Part shown: one piece after another, positions 26,530-35,452 of the stretch
Layout: each line of letters begins with the position of its first letter
How positions within the stretch are numbered: position 1 is the stretch's first letter
From: Anderseniella sp039978075
GTDB taxonomy: Bacteria; Pseudomonadota; Alphaproteobacteria; Rhizobiales; Aestuariivirgaceae
Length of the DNA stretch: 64,000 nt
Assembly (NCBI GenBank): GCA_039978075.1
Contig: JBDWCA010000002.1
Coordinates: 1 to 64,000 of the forward strand
Direction of reading: 5' to 3'
Notes under the pieces: generated by a model
Database searches by the model: none
The model's input: the letters and a program-made list of their open reading frames with translations, nothing else
Told to the model about the DNA's origin: nothing
Position numbers and translations under genes: made by a program

Positions 26530-27243
26530 TCAGCCGATTTCGCCGGGTCTGGCAAAGCGAATCTCGACACTCTCCACACCTGCTGGCGGTGCGGCAAGCC
26601 GGGTTACGAATGTCGACGCGACCCCTGCGCCAATCGGGCCCTTGCCGACACTGTTCAGTGTCCAGGTGTGAAGCTGGTCGCCATTGGCATTTCTGAGCAC
26701 GAAACGCAGCGGCGGGACACGGCGGTCCTCAGCGGTGATATTTGCAATGCGACCGCGCAGTGCCAGTACCGGCTGGCCGTTTACGATCATGTACTGCTGC
26801 TGGATTGACGAGATATCCAGCCCGTAGACATTCACGGTCTTGCCGGCAAGCGAATACAGCTTTGCCGCAGCGGGTGCTGCCTGAACAATGCGTTCGGGCA
26901 TGGCAACCACAGCGCCCAGCACCAGGCATATTCCCGCAGCAAGCCCGCCCCAGCCTCTCAATTGTGCGCTGCGACGCTGGCGCGCAGCCCTTGCCTTGTG
27001 CTCTGCAAGTTGCGCAGCCCGCGCAATCTTGCGCGCTTCGGCGATGATCCGGTCTTCGGCATCATCATCATCGACGTCGGGTTTGTTGCTCTGCGGGCGA
27101 ACCGGTACAAGTTCGCTTACCTCGGTTGCATGCGCCTCAATCCAGCCATGGCCGCAGTTGCCACATCGCATCACGGTCGCATCAGAGCCTGATTCATTTG
27201 GCATTTCAAACTTGGTTGCGCATGAAGGGCAGGAGACTATCAT
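26530..27243 (-). CDS. MJ0042-type zinc-ribbon membrane protein
   Basis: A 237-residue protein. The N-terminal zinc ribbon has Cys5/Cys8 (CPSC) and Cys27/Cys30 (CGNC), followed by a charged helix with many Lys/Arg/Ala. One transmembrane helix lies at about residues 98-118 (GLAAGICLVLGAVVAMPE), and then a DUF3426-like extracytoplasmic domain. The ribbon would be cytoplasmic. The family regularly lies beside ftsEX in alphaproteobacteria, as here, where it is divergent from ftsE. Function is unknown. Confidence 0.85.
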   Translation of the reverse strand: MIVSCPSCATKFEMPNESGSDATVMRCGNCGHGWIEAHATEVSELVPVRPQSNKPDVDDDDAEDRIIAEARKIARAAQLAEHKARAARQRRSAQLRGWGGLAAGICLVLGAVVAMPERIVQAAPAAAKLYSLAGKTVNVYGLDISSIQQQYMIVNGQPVLALRGRIANITAEDRRVPPLRFVLRNANGDQLHTWTLNSVGKGPIGAGVASTFVTRLAAPPAGVESVEIRFARPGEIG

Positions 27244-27433
27244 CTGTCACGTCCGGTTCCGGTGATTCGGCTCATTCTGGTATAAGGCGCCGGTGATTGC
27301 GGATTTTTTGGCCTGACCAGAGAAACCTTGCTTCTCGATACCGACAGTAAAACGGAAATACGGTTAATTCGACGTAAATGCCTGTCCAGTATCAACACAC
27401 AACGCTATGACAGCCAGATCTTGAGGAACCCGT

Positions 27434-28096
27434 TTGTCGATCGTTCGATTTGAAAATGTCGGTTTGCGTTATGGCAATGGACCGGAGATCCTCAAAGATC
27501 TCAACCTGACACTTGAAACCGGGTCATTCAATTTTCTGACCGGTGCTTCAGGTGCCGGCAAGACGTCGCTTATGCGGATGCTGTTTCTGGCACTCAAGCC
27601 GACCCGGGGCATGATTTCGCTGTTCGGGGAAAACACCAATGGATTGCGGCGGGGCAAGGTACCGGACGTGCGCCGGCGGATTGGCGTCGTGTTCCAGGAA
27701 TTCCGCTTGCTGGATCATCTGACAACGTTCGAGAATGTGGCGTTGCCGCTGCGGGTTCGCGGCAACAAGCTCAATGACTATCGCGACAATGTCCTTGAAC
27801 TGCTGGACTGGGTCGGCCTGGAACACCACACCAATGCCTATCCTGCGGTTTTGTCCGGCGGTGAAAAACAACGTGCCGCCATCGCGCGTGCGGTTATTTC
27901 AAGCCCCGAACTGCTGCTTGCAGACGAGCCGACCGGCAATGTGGACCCCGCCCTGGCACTGCGTCTGATGCGTCTGTTCCAGCAACTCAATCAGTTCGGC
28001 ACCACGGTTTTGATCGCAACCCACGATACCCATTTGCTGGACACCATCAAGGCGCCGGTGGTGCGGCTGGAAGACGGCAAGACAACATGGCAGTAA
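27434..28096 (+). CDS. ftsE: cell division ATP-binding protein FtsE
   Basis: The 220-residue ATPase of the FtsEX complex, which regulates peptidoglycan hydrolases at the division site. Walker A is GASGAGKTSLMRML, the signature LSGGEKQRAAIARAV and Walker B LLLADEPTGNVDP. The start codon is TTG at 27434, supported by GAGGAA six bases before and by the family N-terminus MSIVRFENVGLRYG. ftsX overlaps its end by ten bases, implying coupling. Confidence 0.96.
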   Translation: MSIVRFENVGLRYGNGPEILKDLNLTLETGSFNFLTGASGAGKTSLMRMLFLALKPTRGMISLFGENTNGLRRGKVPDVRRRIGVVFQEFRLLDHLTTFENVALPLRVRGNKLNDYRDNVLELLDWVGLEHHTNAYPAVLSGGEKQRAAIARAVISSPELLLADEPTGNVDPALALRLMRLFQQLNQFGTTVLIATHDTHLLDTIKAPVVRLEDGKTTWQ

Positions 28097-29064
28097 ACAA
28101 CAGCGCCGGCGCGAAAAAACCTGATCGTCCGGCATCCGGTTTCAATGCCGGCGTCAGCACAAAGCTTGAAGTGGTGGGAAACGGGCGTTCCAAGGTCATT
28201 CCGGAAGCAACCGCGCCCCACATGACATTGATGACGGCAATGGCGGCAATGTGTTATCTCGCTGTCCTGGCAATTGGTGCACTGTTGATGACTGATACGG
28301 CCGTCGACAACTGGACGTCACAAATTGCCAGCCAGGTAACGGTACAGATTTCCGCAGCAGATGGCGTCGATGTGGACGGCGATGTGGAAAAGGTTGCCGG
28401 CATACTGCGCGCCACCACCGGCATTGCTGATATTGATGTTGTCAGCCCGGCGGCAGCGCGCAAGCTGCTCGAACCCTGGCTTGGAGAGGTTGGCATACTT
28501 GATGACCTGCCGATACCGCGCCTGATCAATGTCAGCATAGACAAGTCATCGCCACCTGATCTTGAATTGCTGCGCGCCACCCTTGCCACCGAAGTTCCGT
28601 CTGCGACCCTGGACACCCACCGGCGCTGGCAGGCCGAACTGCTCAGCATGGCAGATTCGCTTACCTGGCTGGCCATCGCCGTACTGAGCCTGATTGCAAC
28701 CGCAGCGATTGTGCTTGTCATTTATGCAACGCGTGCCGCGATGGAGGTAAACCGGGAGGTTATCGAGGTCCTGTATCTGGCGGGTGCTCGTGACAGCTTC
28801 ATTTCGCGCGAAGTCCTGTGGCGCTTCTGCCTCACCGGACTGAAAGCCGGTCTCATTGGATCCATGTTGGGTTTTTGCACCTTTGTTGTCCTGGGTTTGG
28901 GCAGCGGCCGGCTGTCGGAACCGGTCAAGGCGTTTCTGTATCACCCGCTTGATACCAGCAGCGCGAATTACGCTGCCTTTATTGTCGTGCCGGTTGTTGC
29001 TACAGTGATCTCACTTATCACGGCGCGTATTTCCATATCACGGGTCTTGAAGGCCATGTTCTGA
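28087..29064 (+). CDS. ftsX: cell division protein FtsX
   Basis: The 325-residue permease-like partner of FtsE. The cytoplasmic N-terminus is long (about 55 residues). The first transmembrane helix is about 56-75 (MAAMCYLAVLAIGALLM), a periplasmic domain spans about 80-190, and three helices follow (about 198-220, 248-275, 292-318). It ends ITARISISRVLKAMF as in the family. The gene overlaps ftsE by ten bases and is followed by ydcF and plsC in the same direction, a conserved Rhizobiales operon. Confidence 0.95.
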   Translation: MAVNNSAGAKKPDRPASGFNAGVSTKLEVVGNGRSKVIPEATAPHMTLMTAMAAMCYLAVLAIGALLMTDTAVDNWTSQIASQVTVQISAADGVDVDGDVEKVAGILRATTGIADIDVVSPAAARKLLEPWLGEVGILDDLPIPRLINVSIDKSSPPDLELLRATLATEVPSATLDTHRRWQAELLSMADSLTWLAIAVLSLIATAAIVLVIYATRAAMEVNREVIEVLYLAGARDSFISREVLWRFCLTGLKAGLIGSMLGFCTFVVLGLGSGRLSEPVKAFLYHPLDTSSANYAAFIVVPVVATVISLITARISISRVLKAMF

Positions 29065-29141
29065 CACGGCATAAACCTGTGCTGCGCCGTGCAAGACCAT
29101 GGAGCAGCAGGCTAGAGTGAATTTCACCCGGTATTGTTTTG

Positions 29142-29765
29142 ATGTCCGACCCGTCCGGAAAGTTCAGCACTGACACGCATCTTCCCGATGCGCGACCCAA
29201 GCGCGCCAACAGCTGGTGGATTGGCCTGGGCGTTATTGTGTGCGTGCTTCTCGTCGCGACGGCAGGGTTTGCTTCATTCGCTGAAAGTTCACGCAATATT
29301 GTCAGGCCGGCAAACCTGTCCGTTGATGGAATAGTGGTTCTGACCGGTGGACCTGAACGTATTTCCGCCGCCGTTCGCCTGCTTGAACAAAAGACCGCGA
29401 AGCGCCTGCTGATTTCCGGCGTTTACCCGGCAACAACAGCCCGGCAGTTGAGCGAAATCACCCATGCCGAAGCCAGCCTTTTCAAATGCTGTGTGGACCT
29501 GGACAAGCGCGCACCGGACACCCGCGGCAATGCGGCGGAAGCAGCCAACTGGGCGACCAGACACAAGTTTACAAGGATTGCGGTCGTGACCAGCGACTAT
29601 CATATCTTGCGGGCCATCGTCGAATTCTCGCAGGCCATGCCGAATGTCGAACTTGTGGCCTATCCGGTTGCCAGCAGCGACACCAAGACCCCTGCACCGT
29701 CGTTTGCGATGCTGCGCCTGTGGATCAGTGAATATGTCAAATACCTGCTTGCCCGGATATTCTGA
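29142..29765 (+). CDS. YdcF family (DUF218) protein
   Basis: A 207-residue protein with one N-terminal transmembrane helix (about residues 25-48) and a DUF218 domain. Motifs are DGIVVLTGGPERISAAVRL, LISGVYP, DTRGNAAEAANWA and VTSDYHILRAI, the last two carrying the conserved Asp/His of the family. The domain lies on the periplasmic side and is thought to act in envelope biogenesis; the substrate is unknown. The ATG at 29142 is used; a TTG one codon earlier also fits. It is part of the ftsE-ftsX-ydcF-plsC operon. Confidence 0.9.
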   Translation: MSDPSGKFSTDTHLPDARPKRANSWWIGLGVIVCVLLVATAGFASFAESSRNIVRPANLSVDGIVVLTGGPERISAAVRLLEQKTAKRLLISGVYPATTARQLSEITHAEASLFKCCVDLDKRAPDTRGNAAEAANWATRHKFTRIAVVTSDYHILRAIVEFSQAMPNVELVAYPVASSDTKTPAPSFAMLRLWISEYVKYLLARIF

Positions 29766-29800
29766 CATGATCGAAGCGATCAGGTTGCGGTAAGGGAGAA

Positions 29801-30526
29801 ATGAGTGTGTTGGTGTTTCGGTCCTTACTGTTCAATCTGGTTTTCTATATCAATCTCACACTGTTTCTGGTGTTTGGTTTCTGGTTCATGTTCACACCGA
29901 GAAGCTGGTCCATAGCCGCACTGCAGGTCTGGGCAAGGGTGTCACTTTGGTGGATGAAACTGATCACCGGCACCACCATGGAAGTTCGCGGCCGTGAACA
30001 TATTCCGCAGACCGGCGGCCTGCTCGCCGGCAAGCACCAGTCCGCCTGGGACATATTCGCGCTGCTTCCCCTGTTGGCAGACCCTGCTTTGGTGCTGAAA
30101 CGAGAACTGACTTTCATTCCGGTGTTCGGCTGGTTCTGTCTCAAGTTCAAGATGATCTCGGTCAACCGTTCGGCAGGTCCGTCCGCATTGAAGAAGATGA
30201 TTGCGGATGCAAAAGCCGCCATTGCGGCAGGCCGCCAGGTTCTCATATTCCCCGAAGGCACAAGAATGGCGCCGGACGCCGAGCCGGACTACAAGCCCGG
30301 CGCGACGGCTCTGTACACGCAACTTGGTGTGCCATGCACGCCGTTTGCACTGAACTCCGGCCTGTACTGGCCAAGGCGGCAATTCATCCGCCGGCCCGGC
30401 ACGATCATCGTGGAGTTCCTGCCGCCGATCGAAGCCGGCCTGCCCCGCAAGGTGTTTTCAGCGCGCCTGCAGGAAGTCGTTGAAGACGCAACCAGCCGGC
30501 TGGTCGCCGAAGGCCGATCGGATTGA
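29801..30526 (+). CDS. plsC: 1-acyl-sn-glycerol-3-phosphate acyltransferase
   Basis: A 241-residue inner-membrane acyltransferase making phosphatidic acid from lysophosphatidic acid. The N-terminal hydrophobic segment is about residues 8-30. The catalytic HX4D motif is HQSAWD (His79, Asp84) and the substrate motif is FPEGTR in the middle. PCTPFALNSGLYWPRR follows. It is the last gene of the ftsEX operon; the usual next gene, chaC, is displaced to 36.0 kb here. Confidence 0.95.
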   Translation: MSVLVFRSLLFNLVFYINLTLFLVFGFWFMFTPRSWSIAALQVWARVSLWWMKLITGTTMEVRGREHIPQTGGLLAGKHQSAWDIFALLPLLADPALVLKRELTFIPVFGWFCLKFKMISVNRSAGPSALKKMIADAKAAIAAGRQVLIFPEGTRMAPDAEPDYKPGATALYTQLGVPCTPFALNSGLYWPRRQFIRRPGTIIVEFLPPIEAGLPRKVFSARLQEVVEDATSRLVAEGRSD

Positions 30527-30855
30527 TTTCAGAAGTTCAAACTTTGTCTGACAGCCATGAAAAATGTACCTGATCCTGCCACACATCCCGCTCCGCCGTC
30601 TGAGTAATTAGGCTGCAAGGTCAAGCTACAGTCAGGAACTTTCCCGGAAGCAGTCATTCGTTCACTTCGCAGCGAAATGTTAAACGAGCCCAAAGTGACT
30701 GTCTTCTGCAACGCTGCCAATGTCAGCTGATCGCGAGAATGCGCTTCGCCAAGAAGCTGCAAATGAAAGACATACAGTATGCTGGCCAAAAAAGATGTTG
30801 CTTGGAACGTTGATATGTTTGAGCGCCGCCTTTGGCGACGCTCGTTCTTCAAACC
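30527..30855. other. 329-base gap at left edge of an apparent insertion
   Basis: No gene is recognised between plsC and the isochorismatase-fold gene. A 107-codon minus-strand frame exists but has no ribosome-binding site or family character. Base composition is lower in GC than plsC. The gap may be decayed coding sequence left by the insertion that separates plsC from chaC. Confidence 0.4.
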
Positions 30856-31683
30856 TTAGGAAGCGGCTTTTATCAACTGAACTACCTCTTCCGTCGTCCA
30901 TACGGCGTTGGCTATGAAGCGGAAGTTTGTCAGCGCTGCGAGGTAGCCGTCGCCTTCCGGCAAGATCGCGGCGGCGGTAGCATCTTTGATCACAGCAACC
31001 TCAAAACCATGCTCAACCAATTCGCGCATGTGCGACTCTGTACACAAGTTGGCGGACATGCCGGACAAGATAACCTGATCGACACCGCGCTTGCGCAATT
31101 GCAGAGACAGATCGTTGGTGTCGTTGCCATACACCTTATGCGGCGACGTAACGATAGTTTTGCCGTCGTTGATGTATTGCTTGTATTGCGGCATCCAGTC
31201 TGCACCTGAATTCTCGAACCCATCAAGGTTAAGCGCACCTGGACGGTCGAACATGCCGATCTTGTGCATGAGTTTTTCCAATGCGCCCTCGAACTTCCAG
31301 CCGTGGTCGGTCGGGTAATAGTAATGTGGCGAGACGGCGACGGTGATTTCAGCAGCTTTTGCGGCCTTGAACAGGGTCTCGATATTGGCGACCGTGTTGT
31401 GCTCAGTCACAGATTGTCCGACGACACCCCACGTTACACCGTCCGGGCTGAGGAAGTCGATCTGAGGATCGGTCACCACCAACGCAGCACGCGACAGGTC
31501 GAGTTTCATGTCCGAGGGTGGCAATGCAGGCGTGGCCGGGTCTGCATACGGGCTGGCGGCTTGTGCCGAGGCTGACCCGGCGGTCAATGTCGTCGCTGCT
31601 GCTGCTGTGGTTAGGGCCATTCCTCCACGCAACGCGGTGCGTCTGGATATGTGGTTGTGGTCTGGGTTATTACAGTTACACAT
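30856..31683 (-). CDS. Tat-exported isochorismatase family hydrolase
   Basis: A 275-residue cysteine hydrolase. After a Cys/His-rich N-terminus (MCNCNNPDHNH) comes a twin-arginine signal with SRRTALRGGMALTTAAAA, cleaved near ASA. The isochorismatase fold shows the triad Asp in VVTDPQIDFLSP, Lys in TSPHKVYGN and Cys in GMSANLCTESHMREL. The start at 31683 has AGGAG eight bases upstream; the frame runs open to 32157 but that part overlaps the divergent regulator and is not coding. Export by Tat implies a periplasmic amidase or hydrolase; the substrate is unknown. Confidence 0.88.
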   Translation of the reverse strand: MCNCNNPDHNHISRRTALRGGMALTTAAAATTLTAGSASAQAASPYADPATPALPPSDMKLDLSRAALVVTDPQIDFLSPDGVTWGVVGQSVTEHNTVANIETLFKAAKAAEITVAVSPHYYYPTDHGWKFEGALEKLMHKIGMFDRPGALNLDGFENSGADWMPQYKQYINDGKTIVTSPHKVYGNDTNDLSLQLRKRGVDQVILSGMSANLCTESHMRELVEHGFEVAVIKDATAAAILPEGDGYLAALTNFRFIANAVWTTEEVVQLIKAAS

Positions 31684-31812
31684 TGAAATTCTCCTGAGTT
31701 TGACTTCGTCAGACCCAGATATTGGCGATTGCGATGTGCCTTTTTGTCCTGATAACGTGCCCAAACCTACTTTTATGTGTCCGTTCATCCAGAATCGGTG
31801 CATATCTGCGGA

Positions 31813-32727
31813 ATGACCTTCGAACATATCTTCAATGAGCTTGAAATACTGACCGACCCGTTCGCGCTTTGTGAATTGCGGGGGGAATGCAGTCTTGGCC
31901 TTGGGCGCGAACCGACGGCGATCCTGCACTACATCCTCTCCGGCGAAGGGGAGATTACCCTTCGAGGGCGTAGCCCTGTGCAGATCGCGCGTGGATCGCT
32001 TGTTCTCGTACCCGCAATGCAAAGCCATGCATTGCGCAGCTTTGGGGATAGCGCTGATCCGATACCAGCGTGCCGCCCTGCCGAACTGAACCTCGCGCAG
32101 CATCTGAAAACCACGAACAGCGGCCCGAACAGTCAACTGACTTCCCTGTGTGCCCATGTGAGCATCGGCTTGCGTGGGGTTAATGACTTAGTCGATCTGG
32201 TCCGCGAACCGATGGTGGAATGCGTCTCTCCGGGCAGCAGGATGGAGCAACCCTTGCACCACTTGCTGGATGAGGTGTCCAATCCTGGTCTCGGTAGCCG
32301 CGCGATGATACGTGCTATTTTGCTGGAATGTATGATAGATATGTTGCGCCTTCGGTTCGCGGCGAAAGACCAAGCACTGGCTTGGATGGCCGTGTTGAAA
32401 GATCACAGTGTCTGGGCTGCCCTGCGGCTGATGCTCGACGAGCCAGGACATGCGCACACGGTCGACTCTCTGGCAGATGCGGTTGGGATGAGCAGGTCCG
32501 CTTTTGCCAAACGGTTCTCTGATGCCTATGGCAGCGGCCCAATGGAATTGCTGCGGGATTTACGGATGCGGAAGGCGGGCACGCTCCTGAAGCAAACGGA
32601 CTTGCCGGTAAAGCGCGTGGCAGAAATGGTCGGCTTTTCCAGTCGCAGCGCATTTTCTCGTATGTTCGAAACAAAGACAGGACAATCGCCGCGCAGTTTC
32701 CGGGCCGAGGATCATATAAAGGATTAG
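31813..32727 (+). CDS. AraC family transcriptional regulator
   Basis: A 304-residue regulator. The N-terminal cupin-type sensor domain (about 1-180) includes ILHYILSGEGEITLRG and the C-terminal double helix-turn-helix (about 205-300) includes SLADAVGMSRSAFAKRFSDA and VAEMVGFSSRSAFSRMFETK, followed by GQSPRSFR. It is divergent from the isochorismatase-fold gene with a 129-base gap and probably controls it. The start is uncertain: a GTG at 31777 in the same frame is also possible and neither site has a strong ribosome-binding site. Confidence 0.9.
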   Translation: MTFEHIFNELEILTDPFALCELRGECSLGLGREPTAILHYILSGEGEITLRGRSPVQIARGSLVLVPAMQSHALRSFGDSADPIPACRPAELNLAQHLKTTNSGPNSQLTSLCAHVSIGLRGVNDLVDLVREPMVECVSPGSRMEQPLHHLLDEVSNPGLGSRAMIRAILLECMIDMLRLRFAAKDQALAWMAVLKDHSVWAALRLMLDEPGHAHTVDSLADAVGMSRSAFAKRFSDAYGSGPMELLRDLRMRKAGTLLKQTDLPVKRVAEMVGFSSRSAFSRMFETKTGQSPRSFRAEDHIKD

Positions 32728-33028
32728 AGCCTGATCACACGCGGATCTGAATGCTCTATCATTGGGCCTCTGTCGTGAGTTCAGCAAGCAGCCATTGAAC
32801 ACAGCAGACCGAATGACCGCAAGTGTCCGCGTTGCCGCCATTGAATGCGATCACAATGATTGGCGGCTTTGACACATCTTGTATTTCAAATTTTTGCACC
32901 GAGGCGTTCATCCCAGTTGCGGCCGACCGCCAGCGTTGCAAGAACTCCTGGCAGGTTAATCGATTGGCAATGCTTTTTAGATAGAACAAACCATGAATAT
33001 GTGAGATGATATTCTGCTCCGGCAATAG
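32728..33028. other. 301-base gap upstream of nrdJ
   Basis: No gene, cobalamin riboswitch or clear NrdR-type box was recognised. The minus strand is open across the gap, continuing a frame that runs antisense through nrdJ, with peptide text lacking family character. The sequence is richer in A/T than nrdJ. It marks the right edge of the isochorismatase/AraC pair. Confidence 0.4.
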
Positions 33029-35377
33029 TTGTGGGTACCCATTTTGGCTACAGACACTGCACTTGACCCGATTTCCCGCGAAATCTGGGACATGAAGTAC
33101 CGCTTCAAGTCGCCGGACGGCACTCCTGTGGATCAGACGGTTGACGATACCTGGGCCCGTGTTGCCAGGGCACTGGCAGCACCTGAAAAGCCAAAACAGA
33201 GAGAGCGCTGGGAAAAAACCTTTGCCGAGGTGATGTCCGGTTACAAGTTCTTGCCGGCAGGCCGCATCATTGCCGGTGCCGGTACGGAGCGCACGGTGAC
33301 ACTGTTCAACTGTTTTGTCATGGGCACCATCGAGGATGACATGGGCGCGATCTTCAATGGATTGCGCGAGGCTGCATTGACCATGCAGCAGGGCGGCGGC
33401 ATAGGTCATGACTTCTCCACCCTGCGCCCGGAGGGCGCACCGGTCAGGGGCGTTGGCGCAGATGCGTCCGGTCCGTTGAGTTTCATGGATGTGTGGGACG
33501 CCATGTGCAAGACCATCATGTCGGCAGGCTCGCGGCGCGGTGCCATGATGGCGACCATGCGGTGTGACCATCCCGATATCGAGGATTTCATCACGGCAAA
33601 GCAGGAAGCCCAACGCCTGCGCATGTTCAACCTGTCCGTGCTGGTCACCGATCCGTTCATGGCGGCGGTGAAGGCCGACGAGGACTGGCCGCTGGTGTTC
33701 GACGGGACTGTCTTCAAAATCGTCCGGGCCCGTGACCTGTGGAACCGGATCATGCAGGCGACCTATGCCTATGCCGAACCCGGGGTGATTTTCATTGACC
33801 GGATCAACGCACGCAACAACCTGTCCTACTGCGAGACCATTCACGCCACCAATCCATGCGGTGAACAGCCGCTGCCGCCCTATGGCGCCTGCCTGCTCGG
33901 CTCGATCAATCTTGCCAGCCTGGTAACCGCACCGTTTTCCGATGCAGCACAACTGGACATGGAAGAGGTTGATCGCATAACCGGCATCGCCGTGCGCATG
34001 CTGGACAATGTGGTGGATGTCTCCAACTATCCGCTGGAAGCCCAGGCAGCCGAGGCCCGCGCCAAGCGGCGCATCGGCCTCGGTGTCACCGGGCTGGCCA
34101 ATGCACTTGCCATGTGCGGGTTGCGCTATGGATCTGATGAGGCTGCCAGTGCTGCAAAGAACTGGATGCAGGCAATCGAGCGCGCCGCTTATCTGGCAAG
34201 TTCCAGCCTCGCAGCAGAAAAAGGCTCATTCCCGCTGTTCGATGTTGAAGAATTTCTGGCATCAGGCCATGTCCGCGATCTTGATGGCGAGATACGCGAC
34301 GCGATCCGCAACAACGGCATCCGCAATGCACTTCTGACATCCATTGCGCCCACCGGCACCATATCCCTGTTCGCCGGCAATGTGTCGTCCGGTGTCGAGC
34401 CGGTATTTTCGCTCAATTACAACCGCAAGGTCCTGCAACCGGACGGCAGCCATCGTATCGAGCAGGTTGAAGACTTCGCGCTGCGGGCGTTTCGCGCGAC
34501 CGGCGGTAACGAAACCGACCTGCCGGACGCATTCGTGACCACGGCGGACCTGTCACCGCACGAGCACCTGGTCATGCAGGCCGCCCTGCAGGCCCATGTC
34601 GACAGTTCCATTTCCAAGACCGTCAACTGCCCGGAAGATATCTCGTTCGAGGACTTCAGCAGTGTCTATATGGAAGCCTGGGAGCTTGGACTGAAGGGAT
34701 GCACAACCTACAGGCCCAATGAGATCACAGGATCGGTGCTGTCGGAAACCTCGGCTGACGAGACATCGGAAGCACAACCAGCTCTGCCGCTGGAAGCACC
34801 CGTCGCGCCGGTCGGTCACACCGAAGCCGGCATTTTTTATATGCGCCAGCCACTTGATCGTGACCCTGTCCTTCCCGGTTTCACCTACAAGCTGAAATGG
34901 GGTGACAGCGATCACGCCATCTACATCACGCTCAACGACATCATCGAAAATGAGCGCAGGCGACCCTTTGAAATCTTCATCAATTCAAAGAACATGGAGC
35001 ATTATGCCTGGACCGTTGCCCTGACCCGCATGATCTCTGCGGTTTTCAGGCGCGGTGGCGATGTGTCCTTTGTCGTCGAGGAATTGAAAGCCGTGTTCGA
35101 CCCGCGCGGCGGCCACTGGATGGAGGGCAAATATGTTCCTTCCCTGCTTGCAGCCATTGGCGGCGTCATCGAAAAGCACATGCTGGCGACCGGTTTTCTC
35201 AAGAGTGTCAAAAACCTGTCCGGCACCGATCCGGCAACAGTCGATGCTGAACGCGTCGCGGTTGGCGATGATACCAGGCCCGCCGGTCCGCAATGCCCCA
35301 AATGCAACGAGTTTTCCCTGGTTTTTCAGGAAGGATGTGCCGCCTGCATGTCCTGCGGTTACTCCAAATGTGGCTGA
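33029..35377 (+). CDS. nrdJ: adenosylcobalamin-dependent ribonucleotide reductase (class II)
   Basis: A 782-residue enzyme reducing ribonucleotides to deoxyribonucleotides with a radical from coenzyme B12, independent of oxygen. Visible elements are ISREIWDMKYRF at the N-terminus, the active-site cysteine in TLFNCFVMG, ATNPCGEQPLPPYGACLLGS with the catalytic Asn/Cys/Glu set, and a C-terminal cysteine cluster CPKCNEFSLVF...CAACMSCGYSKCG for re-reduction or zinc binding. It is shorter than the roughly 1,200-residue NrdJ usual in Rhizobiales. The start is TTG at 33029 (a stop codon directly precedes it) or TTG at 33044. The adenosyltransferase at 12.2 kb supplies its cofactor. Confidence 0.94.
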   Translation: MWVPILATDTALDPISREIWDMKYRFKSPDGTPVDQTVDDTWARVARALAAPEKPKQRERWEKTFAEVMSGYKFLPAGRIIAGAGTERTVTLFNCFVMGTIEDDMGAIFNGLREAALTMQQGGGIGHDFSTLRPEGAPVRGVGADASGPLSFMDVWDAMCKTIMSAGSRRGAMMATMRCDHPDIEDFITAKQEAQRLRMFNLSVLVTDPFMAAVKADEDWPLVFDGTVFKIVRARDLWNRIMQATYAYAEPGVIFIDRINARNNLSYCETIHATNPCGEQPLPPYGACLLGSINLASLVTAPFSDAAQLDMEEVDRITGIAVRMLDNVVDVSNYPLEAQAAEARAKRRIGLGVTGLANALAMCGLRYGSDEAASAAKNWMQAIERAAYLASSSLAAEKGSFPLFDVEEFLASGHVRDLDGEIRDAIRNNGIRNALLTSIAPTGTISLFAGNVSSGVEPVFSLNYNRKVLQPDGSHRIEQVEDFALRAFRATGGNETDLPDAFVTTADLSPHEHLVMQAALQAHVDSSISKTVNCPEDISFEDFSSVYMEAWELGLKGCTTYRPNEITGSVLSETSADETSEAQPALPLEAPVAPVGHTEAGIFYMRQPLDRDPVLPGFTYKLKWGDSDHAIYITLNDIIENERRRPFEIFINSKNMEHYAWTVALTRMISAVFRRGGDVSFVVEELKAVFDPRGGHWMEGKYVPSLLAAIGGVIEKHMLATGFLKSVKNLSGTDPATVDAERVAVGDDTRPAGPQCPKCNEFSLVFQEGCAACMSCGYSKCG

Positions 35378-35380
35378 TCG

Positions 35381-35412
35381 AGTGTTTTTCATCTTGACCT
35401 GAAACACTTTTT
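35381..35412 (+). terminator. terminator of nrdJ
   Basis: AGTGTTT (35381-35387) pairs with AAACACT (35402-35408) and is followed by TTTTG. The loop is 14 bases. The hairpin overlaps the -35 element of the next gene's promoter, so the two signals share bases. Confidence 0.6.
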
Positions 35413-35422
35413 GTTCTACTTT
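35394..35422 (+). promoter_or_regulatory. promoter overlapped by a LexA box
   Basis: TTGACC (35394-35399) and TACTTT (35417-35422) are 17 bases apart, a good sigma-70-type arrangement 31 bases before the ATG at 35453. The -10 falls inside the GTTC-N7-GTTC element at 35413-35427. Confidence 0.55.
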
Positions 35423-35427
35423 TGTTC
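35413..35427 (+). promoter_or_regulatory. LexA/SOS box, GTTC-N7-GTTC
   Basis: GTTC (35413-35416), seven bases, GTTC (35424-35427). The direct repeat GTTC-N7-GTTC is the LexA operator of alphaproteobacteria such as Rhodobacter and the rhizobia. It covers the -10 of the promoter, so LexA binding would block transcription until DNA damage. A GAAC at 35437-35440 adds an inverted partner at a different spacing. Confidence 0.65.
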
Positions 35428-35452
35428 TCATCAAAAGAACAGGAGAAAGACC

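Noticed and set aside
30529..30852. 107-codon minus-strand frame
   Set aside because: No ribosome-binding site, no domain, irregular composition; treated as non-coding or decayed.
31684..32157. N-terminal extension of the isochorismatase-family gene
   Set aside because: The extra 158 codons overlap the AraC gene, while ATG 31683 has a good ribosome-binding site and begins a proper Tat signal.
32728..33028. Cobalamin riboswitch in front of nrdJ
   Set aside because: No B12-box-like sequence or matching stems were found in the 301-base leader.
32759..33952. 397-codon minus-strand frame antisense to nrdJ
   Set aside because: Most of it mirrors nrdJ coding sequence, and the part in the gap has no recognisable domain.
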